Assembly (NCBI GenBank): GCA_963712715.1
Contig: CAVQJI010000048.1
Span: 62,001 to 126,000, forward strand
DNA from: JAFEDN01 sp963712715
GTDB lineage: Bacteria > Pseudomonadota > Gammaproteobacteria > Coxiellales > Coxiellaceae
Direction of reading: 5' to 3'
DNA length: 64,000 nucleotides
The translations under genes were made by a program, and so were the position numbers. The notes under the pieces were generated by a model, which was given only the letters and a program-made list of their open reading frames with translations, had not been told where the DNA came from and ran no database searches. Shown here piece after piece: positions 23,940 through 32,031 of this stretch (position 1 is the stretch's first letter; each line of letters opens with the position of its first letter).

Positions 23940-25721
23940 TCAGGATTCCAGCTCCTGCCAGCGGTGGTAAAGGCCGTCTACTTTGGTTTTAACCGCTTCA
24001 ATCTGTTCGCATAATTTTGTCAGGCGTGTCTGATCGTTCAGGGTCACCAGTTCCGATAATTGATCCTGCAAAGCATGCAATTCCGCTTCCGCTTTCTGAA
24101 TCTTCGCGGGTAACCGGCTCAATTCTTTCTGTTCTTCGTAAGACAGTTTTTTGCGGTTGATTTGCTCTGGTTTTTCAACGGTCGCGGCGGAGGCCGGCTT
24201 TGATGTGGGCTTTTGCATGGCTTGCCGCCACTGGGCATAGTCGGCGAAATATTCCGCTTTGCCGTGACCGTCCAGATATAATAGTTTATCGCTGAGGCGG
24301 TCCAGCAAAAACCGGTCGTGGGTGATCAACACAATGGCGCCGGGAAATTCGCTTAAACTTTCTTCCAGCACTTCTAAAGTCGGGATGTCGAGGTCATTGG
24401 TCGGTTCATCCAGCAGCAAAATATCAGCGGGTTTTAACATTAAATTGGCGATTAACACCCGCGCCTGCTCGCCTCCAGAAAGCCGGGAAACAGCCTGGTG
24501 TAATTGATCCTGGGGAAACAAAAAACGCTTCGCCCATGCGGCGACATGGATAGGCTGGCCTTTATAAACAACGCTGTCGCTGTCTGGAGCCAGCGCCTGC
24601 CATAAGGTTTGATTCTGGTTAAGCTGCTCGCGCTTTTGTCCAAAAGTGACGATACGTAAATTACTGGCGCGATCAATTGAACCCGCCTCCGGCAAGAGAT
24701 CGCCTTTTAACAGGTTTAAAAGCGTGCTTTTGCCGCTGCCGTTTTGCCCCATCAATCCCAAACAAAAACCCGGAGAGAGCTTTAAGTCGAGATTGGCAAA
24801 TAACAGCCTGCCGCCGCGCGACATTTTAACCTGACGCGCTTCCAAAAGAATTTTAGTTTTGCGCCCGGTGGCGTCAAAATCGATACCGGCGGTTCGCTGT
24901 TGGGCATTGCTGGCGGACACTTTACGCAAATCTTCCCGTAATTTTTCCGCGCTATCAATACGGGATTGCGCCTTGGTGGTGCGGGCTTTCGGGCCTCTTT
25001 GCAGCCATTCCTGCTCGCGCCTCATCCGGTTTGCCAGTGATTGCTCTCGCTGCATTTGACCGGCGCGGACTTCATCACGCACACGAACAAAATCGCTGTA
25101 ATTACCTTCGCTTTTTAAAAAGCCCTCCAAATAAGCGCGATTTAACTCCATCATCGAATTCACAGTATTTTCTAAAAAGTAGCGATCATGACTGACCAGC
25201 ACAAAGGCAAAACCAGCTTTTTTTAAAAGTTCTTCCAGCCATAAAATGCCCTCCAGATCGAGATGGTTGGTCGGTTCGTCCATTAACAATAAATCGGGTT
25301 TTTGAAGTAAGGCATGGACAATCGCCAGACGCTTGCGCCAACCTCCTGAAAGCACGCCGGCAGTCTGCTGGAGATCGCTAAAAGTTTGTTCGCCGGTGAC
25401 TTCCCAAATCTGACGTTGACATTCCGCTTCACTCAAACTGCTGGACTTGGCGCCAAACAATATGCTTTGAATAGAATCTGTGACGTTGAAAGTATCTTCC
25501 TGCGGGAGGTAAACTAAATGCTCCCTGCGATTCTGTACGACTTTACCGCTGTCGGGCGTTTCTATTCCCATCATAATTTTTAATAAGGTCGATTTTCCAG
25601 AACCATTAGGTCCAATTAATCCGAGGCGCTCACCTTCGTAAACACCAAAAGAGATGTCTGTAAACAGTGGCGCAACGCCGTAAGATTTACTGATGGATTG
25701 AGCGCTGATCAACAAGGCCAT
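23940..25721 (-). CDS. uup: ABC-F ATPase, Uup type
   Basis: 593 residues with two ABC cassettes and no membrane segments, the ABC-F layout. Walker A motifs GPNGSGKSTLL and GQNGSGKSTLL, two LSGG signatures (LSGGWRKRLAI, LSGGEQARVLI) and DEPTNHLDLEG/DEPTNDLDIPT are intact. The ~70-residue charged coiled-coil C-terminus after KKLSYEEQKELSRLP is typical of Uup, which acts on ribosome or DNA-junction intermediates. It stands alone, convergent with hicB. The 245-bp region upstream of its start holds the palindromes described separately. Confidence 0.88.
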   Translation of the reverse strand: MALLISAQSISKSYGVAPLFTDISFGVYEGERLGLIGPNGSGKSTLLKIMMGIETPDSGKVVQNRREHLVYLPQEDTFNVTDSIQSILFGAKSSSLSEAECQRQIWEVTGEQTFSDLQQTAGVLSGGWRKRLAIVHALLQKPDLLLMDEPTNHLDLEGILWLEELLKKAGFAFVLVSHDRYFLENTVNSMMELNRAYLEGFLKSEGNYSDFVRVRDEVRAGQMQREQSLANRMRREQEWLQRGPKARTTKAQSRIDSAEKLREDLRKVSASNAQQRTAGIDFDATGRKTKILLEARQVKMSRGGRLLFANLDLKLSPGFCLGLMGQNGSGKSTLLNLLKGDLLPEAGSIDRASNLRIVTFGQKREQLNQNQTLWQALAPDSDSVVYKGQPIHVAAWAKRFLFPQDQLHQAVSRLSGGEQARVLIANLMLKPADILLLDEPTNDLDIPTLEVLEESLSEFPGAIVLITHDRFLLDRLSDKLLYLDGHGKAEYFADYAQWRQAMQKPTSKPASAATVEKPEQINRKKLSYEEQKELSRLPAKIQKAEAELHALQDQLSELVTLNDQTRLTKLCEQIEAVKTKVDGLYHRWQELES

Positions 25722-25865
25722 GATTTTTTCCCAGAATTAATTATTTGAATTTTATAGTTATTTTACCTAAAAAACTATCTACATGCAAGTTTGCCCCGAG
25801 GCCTGTTAAACATCCAGTGCTGCAGGCTGTATTCACTAACCCTTCCATAGTTGCATTATTTACGA

Positions 25866-25943
25866 TAGTTAAAAACTATAGAAATAATAAAATCAATTGA
25901 TTTTAAAAAAGAACCATTTAGCAGGATAATCATCACTAGTGAT
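25866..25943. promoter_or_regulatory. Cluster of short palindromes upstream of an AT-rich gene
   Basis: Three perfect palindromes lie in a row: ATAGTT-AAA-AACTAT (25866 onward), AAAATCAATTGATTTT (25889-25904) and ATCACTAGTGAT (25932-25943). A further ATAGTT...AACTAT pair is at 25754-25778. They are candidate operators for the gene at 25966, but AT-rich DNA gives such palindromes by chance. Confidence 0.3.
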
Positions 25944-25965
25944 AACAAATAAGAGGTAAATAACT

Positions 25966-26691
25966 ATGAAACTTGATAGCAAACTATCGGATAAAATAAA
26001 AAGTTCTTTGTGGAATTTAAAAAAAGGCAGCTGTGTATCAACAGAAAAAAAAGAACGAGATGCAAAAGTGGGTATTCTTTATTTAAATGATCAGCAAAGA
26101 AAAAATTATATTCTCGAAATAAAATCCGGAAAATTTTCCTATCTAGCCAGTGAAGAATTAAAAGATAATTGTCATATGCTATTTGGTTTAGATAAAGAAC
26201 GGAATTTTTATGGAAAATTAGGATTTGAATGGAAAAATTATGGCAACGGTTTTTTTGGTCATGGCTCATTTTTAGCGGGAGGATATTTAATGTCATCCGG
26301 TGAACTCTATCTGGTTAAAGGAAAATTAAAATATATTTCATCGAACAGCGGACATTACTTACCGGCAAAACGACATATGAGAAGAACACTTTATGAATTA
26401 AATCTAAAAGGTGTGGATTTATCCGAGGTAACTCTCATACTCTATAATCATCATCGTTGCGCCCCTCTGGCGAGAGGAAGATATAAAACTGCTGATTTTT
26501 ACAATGCACTGGAGTTTCTGGAAAAACACGAAGATAAATGCACGAAATACAACCATAGATCGGCTGAACTTAAAGAAGAAATTCAAAAAATTAGAGCTTA
26601 TACGAATAGTTCAATAGGTGAAGTCGATTCTACTGAAAATCTTAAACCGCACAGAAAAACTAATATGGAAGAAACGTTTTTCCAAAAATAG
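25966..26691 (+). CDS. Hypothetical protein in AT-rich DNA
   Basis: 241 residues with AGAGGTAA ahead of the ATG. The centre contains GELYLVKGKLKYISSNSGHY followed by a GVDLSEVTLILY stretch. This pattern looks like a conserved beta-rich module, but I do not recognise the family. The C-terminal third is charged and helical. Base composition is clearly more AT-rich than the flanking uup and rdgC genes, which suggests separate acquisition. No signal peptide or membrane segment is seen. Confidence 0.6.
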   Translation: MKLDSKLSDKIKSSLWNLKKGSCVSTEKKERDAKVGILYLNDQQRKNYILEIKSGKFSYLASEELKDNCHMLFGLDKERNFYGKLGFEWKNYGNGFFGHGSFLAGGYLMSSGELYLVKGKLKYISSNSGHYLPAKRHMRRTLYELNLKGVDLSEVTLILYNHHRCAPLARGRYKTADFYNALEFLEKHEDKCTKYNHRSAELKEEIQKIRAYTNSSIGEVDSTENLKPHRKTNMEETFFQK

Positions 26692-26704
26692 GAGGATACT
26701 ATTG

Positions 26705-26856
26705 ATATAGTCAAAGCGCCTGAGTTTTAGGTTCAAGCCGTCATTGCGAGCGCCAGCGAAGCAATCCAGCACGTACTTCAGACAACGCTCTGTACTGGAT
26801 TGCTTCGCTGGCGCTCGCAATGACGATATCGAAAATTCAATCGTTTTGAGTATATA
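26705..26856. repeat. Palindromic MITE-like element, copy B
   Basis: Core inverted repeat at 26740-26824 (GTCATTGCGAGCGCCAGCG and its complement). It is flanked by weaker outer arms, ATATAGTCAAAGCG at the left and the reverse complement of ATATACTCAAAACG at the right. It lies between the AT-rich gene and rdgC. Confidence 0.75.
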
Positions 26857-26920
26857 TAGGCAGAAATGTGGTATAGTTCCCCAGCATTATTTTCATTTCC
26901 TGAACCATGCGAGAATTATC

Positions 26921-27853
26921 ATGCTGTTTAAACAAATTCAATTATTTCAGTTAAAGCCTTCTTCCAGTTTTTTTTATGATCAATTGGTGGAACGGCTGCA
27001 ATTACTCCCTTTTCAGGCGTGTCTGCCGTCCATTCCCATTAGCGCCGGATGGGTTGCGCCGGTTGATGAATCCAATGCCTCACTGGTGGAGCAGATTAAC
27101 AACCGGCTGATGATTTGCATGCAGATTGAAGAAAGAATTTTGCCTGCCGCGGTGGTGCGTCAGGAACTGGAGGAAAAAGTCAGGCAACTGGAAGCCGCGA
27201 GAAGCCGCAAGCTGGGTAAAAAAGAAAAAAATTCTTTAAAAGATGAGGTCATAATGACTTTGCTACCGCGCTCTTTCAGTAAATTGTCGCGGATTTATGC
27301 CTATATCGATATTAAAAATAATTGGCTGGTGCTGGGTTCCACCAACAAAAAGAAGACCGAACAGTTTTTATCCTTGTTTAAAAAGTCTGTGGGCGAACCG
27401 CTCAACAGTTTTGAAATCCATAAAATTCCGCCGGTGATTACTCAATGGGTCAAAAATAAGGATTATCCCGAAGCATTCAGCATTGAAAAAAAAGGTGTGC
27501 TACAGGACGCCAATCAAAAAACCCGTATAATTCGCTGTCAGCAGCAGGATTTGTTTGTGAATAGTATTCATGATTTTATAAAAGACGGCTGTGAACTCAA
27601 ACAGATTGCTTTAATGTGGCGAGACAGTATCCGCTTTGTTCTGTCGGACGACTTTACCGTGCGCAGTATTAAATTTGAAGACGAACTGATCGATCAGGTG
27701 AAAGAACTGGAAGCTGAAACCCGCCAGCAAAAATTCATGGCGGATTTTTTCATGATGACCGAAACCCTGTCGGGTTTATTACAGGATTTACTGGCCGTAT
27801 TTGCCAAAACGGAAAAAAATGCACTGGCCGAAGAAACAGTAAAGATTTCGTAA
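26921..27853 (+). CDS. rdgC: Recombination-associated protein RdgC
   Basis: RdgC is a ring-shaped DNA-binding protein that restrains RecA. The product from the ATG at 26921 is 310 residues (303 in E. coli) and begins MLFKQIQLFQL, the family N-terminus. The open frame extends upstream into repeat copy B, but those codons are repeat sequence, so the later start was chosen. Typical segments include GWVAPVDE, LPRSFSKLSRIYAYID and ALMWRDSIRFVLSDDFTVRSIKFED. It is convergent with dnaJ across a palindromic spacer. Confidence 0.95.
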   Translation: MLFKQIQLFQLKPSSSFFYDQLVERLQLLPFQACLPSIPISAGWVAPVDESNASLVEQINNRLMICMQIEERILPAAVVRQELEEKVRQLEAARSRKLGKKEKNSLKDEVIMTLLPRSFSKLSRIYAYIDIKNNWLVLGSTNKKKTEQFLSLFKKSVGEPLNSFEIHKIPPVITQWVKNKDYPEAFSIEKKGVLQDANQKTRIIRCQQQDLFVNSIHDFIKDGCELKQIALMWRDSIRFVLSDDFTVRSIKFEDELIDQVKELEAETRQQKFMADFFMMTETLSGLLQDLLAVFAKTEKNALAEETVKIS

Positions 27854-27868
27854 TGATCATGAGGTGAT

Positions 27869-28063
27869 GACTATAGTCATCACGAATGATTTTTAGGTGT
27901 AAAATTATAAGTTTCGCTATTATTCCTCCCTTTGAAAACACCCAAAGGGTGCAGGCGGGAGGTTAGGAGGGATTTATATATAAAAATCCCCCTCAATCCC
28001 CCTTTTTCAAAGGGGGAAGCAGCAGACTTAATCCAAAAATTCATTCGGAATGACTATATAGTC
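27869..28063. repeat. Nested palindromic element between rdgC and dnaJ
   Basis: The outer arms GACTATAGTCAT...CGAATGATTTTT and the complement of GACTATATAGTCATTCCGAA enclose an inner inverted repeat (CCTCCCTTTGAAAA at 27925 and TTTTTCAAAGGGGG ending 28016). It lies between converging genes and may also end transcription. The arm and core design resembles the other palindromic elements, but the sequence differs. Confidence 0.6.
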
Positions 28064-28068
28064 GAATT

Positions 28069-29202
28069 TTATTTCTCGTGATCGAAGAAACGCTTGACGG
28101 CGTCGAACCAGGTTTGGGCTTTGGGGCTGTGATTTTTACCGTCTTTCGTTAACTCGGTTTCAAACTCGCGCAGTATTTCCTTTTGCCGGTCGTTTAAGTG
28201 GACCGGGGTTTCGACCACAATCCGGCACAATAAATCCCCTACCGCTCCGCTGCGCAACGCTTTCACGCCTTTGCCGCGCAGTCGAAACATTTTGCCGGTT
28301 TGGCTTTCCGCCGGAATGGCTAAATTCACCTGACCACCCAATGTTGGAACGGTGATATCACCGCCTAATACCGCGGTGATAAAACTGACAGGCACTTCGG
28401 TGTAGAGATCGTTCTCTTGCCGGGTAAAAATCGCGTGTTCGCGCACGCGTATTTGCACGTATAAATCGCCTGAAGGAGCTCCCGCGCCTCCCGCTTCGCC
28501 CTCGCCCGCTAAACGGACGCGGTCGCCATTGTCCACACCGGGGGGGATTTTCACCGATAAAGTCTTTTCCTGCTGGATTCTTCCCTGGCCGTGGCATTTC
28601 CGGCACGGATCGCTGATTACCTGTCCCCGGCCGTGGCAGGTGGAACAGGTTTGCTGAACAGCGATGAAACCGTGCTGCATTCGCACCTGGCCGCTGCCAT
28701 TACAGGTTTTGCAAGTGATGGGCTTGCTGCCCTTTTTCGCGCCGCTGCCCTCACACTCATCGCAATTCACTAAGGTGGGAATCTTGATGGTTTTAGTGAT
28801 GCCGCGCACCGCTTCTTCTAAATCCAGCAGAATCTCATAAACCAGATCAGACCCGCGCTCCGACTTCTGCCGGCCCCGGCCACCACCGAAGATGTCACCG
28901 AAAATATCACCAAATATATCGCCGACATCCTGAAAACCAAACCCACCAGCACCAGCGCCACCGCCACGCGACGGGTCCACCCCGGCATGGCCAAACTGAT
29001 CGTATGCGGAACGTTTGGTTTCATCCGATAAAATATTGTAGGCTTCGTTGATCTTTTTAAATTGGGCTTCGGCCGTGTGGTCACCCGGATTTCGGTCCGG
29101 GTGATATTTCATGGCATGACGTCGATACGCTTTTTTGATGTCGGCAGCGCTGGCGTTACGAGCGACGCCGAGTATCTCATAATAATCTTCGGTGGTTGAC
29201 AT
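28069..29202 (-). CDS. dnaJ: Chaperone protein DnaJ
   Basis: Hsp40 co-chaperone that delivers substrates to DnaK and stimulates its ATPase. 377 residues (376 in E. coli). The J-domain has HPD in YHPDRNPGD near residue 33, followed by a Gly/Phe-rich linker (GGGAGAGGFGFQD). Four zinc-binding CxxCxGxG units follow: CDECEGSG, CKTCNGSG, CSTCHGRG and CRKCHGQG, then the substrate domains. It begins 6 bp after dnaK and is co-transcribed with it. Confidence 0.98.
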   Translation of the reverse strand: MSTTEDYYEILGVARNASAADIKKAYRRHAMKYHPDRNPGDHTAEAQFKKINEAYNILSDETKRSAYDQFGHAGVDPSRGGGAGAGGFGFQDVGDIFGDIFGDIFGGGRGRQKSERGSDLVYEILLDLEEAVRGITKTIKIPTLVNCDECEGSGAKKGSKPITCKTCNGSGQVRMQHGFIAVQQTCSTCHGRGQVISDPCRKCHGQGRIQQEKTLSVKIPPGVDNGDRVRLAGEGEAGGAGAPSGDLYVQIRVREHAIFTRQENDLYTEVPVSFITAVLGGDITVPTLGGQVNLAIPAESQTGKMFRLRGKGVKALRSGAVGDLLCRIVVETPVHLNDRQKEILREFETELTKDGKNHSPKAQTWFDAVKRFFDHEK

Positions 29203-29208
29203 AAGATA

Positions 29209-31164
29209 TTACTTTTTCTTCTTCTCATCTTTAACTTCTTCAAATTCAGCATCCACAACGTCTTCTTTACCGGATGCCGATTTTTCACCTTCCTGGGTTT
29301 GAGCGCCGCCAGTTTCACCACCGGCTTCTCCACCGCCCTGCTGTTTTTTCGCAGCGGCGCGCTCGGCGAGTTTAGAATAGCGTTCAGAAAGCTCGCTGGT
29401 TTTGGATTCAATCGCGGCTTTATCGTCACCTTTGATGAGGGTCTTTAATTCATCGATGAGTTTTTCAATGCCTTTACGATCGTCCTCGGAAACTTCAGCG
29501 CCTAAATCCGTCAGCGCTTTGGCGGCAGAGTGTACCAGATTATCAGCTTTATTACGCACGTCCACCAATTCGTGGAAGCGGCGGTCAGCTTCTTTATTCG
29601 CTTCCGCGTCTTTCACCATTTTCTGAATTTCTTCATCAGACAAACCGCTCGACGCTTTAATTTGAATCGACTGCTGCTTGCCGGTGGCCTTATCTTTCGC
29701 CGATACATGGAGGATGCCGTTGGCGTCTATGTCAAAAGTCACTTCTATTTGTGGTGTGCCGCGCGGCGCAGAAGGAATATCGGCCAGGTCAAAACGGCCC
29801 AACGATTTATTGGCCGAAGCCATTTCCCGCTCTCCCTGCAATACGTGGATAGTCACCGCGGTTTGATTATCGTCCGCCGTTGAAAATACCTGCGAGGTCT
29901 TGGTGGGAATAGTGGTATTTTTTTCGATGAGTTTCGTCATCACGCCACCCATGGTTTCAATACCCAGAGAGAGAGGTGTCACATCCAGCAGCAACACGTC
30001 CTTGACTTCACCGGATAATACCGCGCCCTGAATCGCCGCGCCAATCGCCACCGCTTCGTCAGGGTTAACGTCGTGACGTGGCTCTTTGCCGAAATAATTT
30101 TTAACCACTTCCTGGACTTTCGGCATACGGGTTTGACCACCGACTAAAATAACGTCGTTAACCTCGGATAGTTTTAGTCCGGCATCTTTAATGGCGATTT
30201 TACAGGGCTCCATGGTGCGTTGAACCAGGTCATCCACCAGGGATTCTAATTTAGCGCGGGTGATGCGAATATTTAAATGCTTAGGTCCGCTGGCATCGGC
30301 AGTGATATAAGGTAAGTTGACGTCTGTCTGCTGCGCTGAGGACAGTTCAATTTTGGCTTTTTCCGCGGCTTCTTTTAAACGCTGTAACGCTAATGGATCC
30401 TTGTGAAGATCAATTCCGGTTTCTTTTTTAAATTCATCCGCCAGATAATCAATTAAGCGTAAATCGAAATCTTCACCACCGAGAAATGTATCGCCGTTTG
30501 TGGCCAGCACTTCAAACTGATGTTCGCCATCGACTTCGGCGATTTCAATAATAGAAATATCAAAAGTGCCGCCTCCCAAATCGTAAACCGCGATTTTGGT
30601 GTCGCCTTTTTTCTTATCCATACCATAAGCCAGCGCTGCGGCGGTGGGTTCGTTGATAATGCGTTTGACTTCCAGTCCGGCGATTTTGCCGGCGTCTTTG
30701 GTGGCCTGGCGCTGCGAATCGTTAAAGTACGCCGGTACGGTAATCACCGCCTGTGTAACGGTTTCGCCCAAATAATCTTCGGCGGTTTTTTTCATCTTCA
30801 TGAGAATTTGCGCGGAAATCTGCTGCGGCGAGATCTTTTCGCCGTTAACTTCAACCCAGGCGTCTCCGTTGTTCGCTTCGACAATTTTGTAGGGGACCAT
30901 TTTAATATCTTTCTGGACAACGTTGTCTTTGAATTTACGGCCAATCAAACGTTTAATCGCGTATAACGTATTATGTGGATTGGTAACCGCCTGGCGTTTG
31001 GCTGACGCGCCTACCAATATTTGGCCGTCTTTACCATAAGCGACGATCGAAGGCGTGGTGCGGGAACCCTCGGCATTTTCGATAACACGCACTTTGCCTC
31101 CTTCCATGATTGCCACGCAGGAGTTCGTCGTTCCTAAATCGATTCCAATAATTTTACTGCTCAT
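29209..31164 (-). CDS. dnaK: Chaperone protein DnaK (Hsp70)
   Basis: 651 residues. The ATPase domain opens with IGIDLGTTNSCVAIMEG and carries YDLGGGTFDISI and the GQTRMPKVQ segment. The substrate domain includes LLDVTPLSLGIETMGGV, and the lid ends in the acidic EEVKDE tail with extra lysines. It works with DnaJ and GrpE in folding and in restraining sigma-32. It has its own heat-shock promoter at 31231-31259, immediately beyond the grpE stop, so its level can be set apart from grpE. Confidence 0.98.
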   Translation of the reverse strand: MSSKIIGIDLGTTNSCVAIMEGGKVRVIENAEGSRTTPSIVAYGKDGQILVGASAKRQAVTNPHNTLYAIKRLIGRKFKDNVVQKDIKMVPYKIVEANNGDAWVEVNGEKISPQQISAQILMKMKKTAEDYLGETVTQAVITVPAYFNDSQRQATKDAGKIAGLEVKRIINEPTAAALAYGMDKKKGDTKIAVYDLGGGTFDISIIEIAEVDGEHQFEVLATNGDTFLGGEDFDLRLIDYLADEFKKETGIDLHKDPLALQRLKEAAEKAKIELSSAQQTDVNLPYITADASGPKHLNIRITRAKLESLVDDLVQRTMEPCKIAIKDAGLKLSEVNDVILVGGQTRMPKVQEVVKNYFGKEPRHDVNPDEAVAIGAAIQGAVLSGEVKDVLLLDVTPLSLGIETMGGVMTKLIEKNTTIPTKTSQVFSTADDNQTAVTIHVLQGEREMASANKSLGRFDLADIPSAPRGTPQIEVTFDIDANGILHVSAKDKATGKQQSIQIKASSGLSDEEIQKMVKDAEANKEADRRFHELVDVRNKADNLVHSAAKALTDLGAEVSEDDRKGIEKLIDELKTLIKGDDKAAIESKTSELSERYSKLAERAAAKKQQGGGEAGGETGGAQTQEGEKSASGKEDVVDAEFEEVKDEKKKK

Positions 31165-31230
31165 TCATCGTTCCTCTCTAAAAAGTGGTTATGGGAATTA
31201 AAGCCCGCTTAAAAAAATGTTCTAGTCTGC

Positions 31231-31259
31231 AAATGGGGACGGCATTTTAGAATTTCAAG
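31231..31259 (-). promoter_or_regulatory. Sigma-32 heat-shock promoter of dnaK-dnaJ
   Basis: On the minus strand CTTGAAA, 14 bp, then CCCCATTT match the sigma-32 consensus at every position. It sits directly after the grpE stop codon, about 65 bp before the dnaK start. Confidence 0.85.
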
Positions 31260-31850
31260 TCATCCTGCGACCATCACCATGGCGGCGCGAAGTACCCGGC
31301 CGTGCAACTGACAGCCCTTTTGTAAAACCTGAATGATCGTATTGGGCCCGGCCCCTGTGACTTTTTGGACTCCCACGGCTTCATGGAGCCTGGGATCGAA
31401 GGAGTCGCCAGCGGCCGGATTGATAATCTCGACTCCAAATTTGGCCAAGGCTTTGTACAGCAGATCCAAAGTTAGTTGCATGCCGGCGTGGAGCGCCTGT
31501 ACCTTCGGGTCAGCGTGATCCCCACTTTCCAGGCCGCGGACCAGACCGTCGACCACCGGTAATAAGGCGTTAATGAGCTGTTCCACGCCATATTTGTGGG
31601 CGTTGCTGACATCCCGTTCCGCCCGTCTGCGAACATTTTCCAGTTCTGCCTGCGAACGGGCGGCCTGAAGCTTGGCTTCATTCACCTGACGTTCCAGTAC
31701 GTTGAGCTGGTCTTCCAACTGCTGGCGAGTGGAAAATTCCAGTTCTCCCTGAGCCCCAGACTCTTCTGCCGGGGCCTGTTTCTCGGCTTCTTCAGCAATT
31801 TTCTGCCACTTGTCGGCGGATTGTGTGCCGGGTTTATTCGGATTAGTCAT
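31260..31850 (-). CDS. grpE: Nucleotide exchange factor GrpE
   Basis: GrpE opens the DnaK nucleotide site to release ADP. 196 residues (197 in E. coli). An acidic, disordered N-terminus leads into the long coiled coil (LEDQLNVLERQVNEAKLQAA, then ELENVRRRAERDV). The C-terminal beta domain has the signature FDPRLHEAVGVQKVTGAGPNTI...VLQKGCQLHGRVLRAAMVMVA. A perfect AGGAGGT precedes the ATG, and a sigma-32-like promoter lies upstream. Confidence 0.97.
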   Translation of the reverse strand: MTNPNKPGTQSADKWQKIAEEAEKQAPAEESGAQGELEFSTRQQLEDQLNVLERQVNEAKLQAARSQAELENVRRRAERDVSNAHKYGVEQLINALLPVVDGLVRGLESGDHADPKVQALHAGMQLTLDLLYKALAKFGVEIINPAAGDSFDPRLHEAVGVQKVTGAGPNTIIQVLQKGCQLHGRVLRAAMVMVAG

Positions 31851-31882
31851 GGTACCTCCTAAATTCAGTTATTACCTTATCT

Positions 31883-31910
31883 TAATGGAGATTATCATAC
31901 AATAATCAAG
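31883..31910 (-). promoter_or_regulatory. Sigma-32-like promoter of grpE
   Basis: On the minus strand CTTGATT, 13 bp, then CTCCATTA, close to the sigma-32 consensus and about 33 bp before the grpE start codon. Confidence 0.6.
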
Positions 31911-32031
31911 CGCTAAGTAAAAATTATTATCGTTCTTCTGTCATTGTTCGTTATGTACATTGAGGATAAGTTCTGGTAAGGTGTGTGGTGTTTTTCAACA
32001 TGAAGTTACTAACCATATTCAGGAGAAATTC

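Noticed and set aside
26611..26920. Open frames starting MRAPAKQSS on either strand
   Set aside because: Both are translations of the arms of palindromic repeat copy B. The plus-strand one is only an upstream extension of rdgC.
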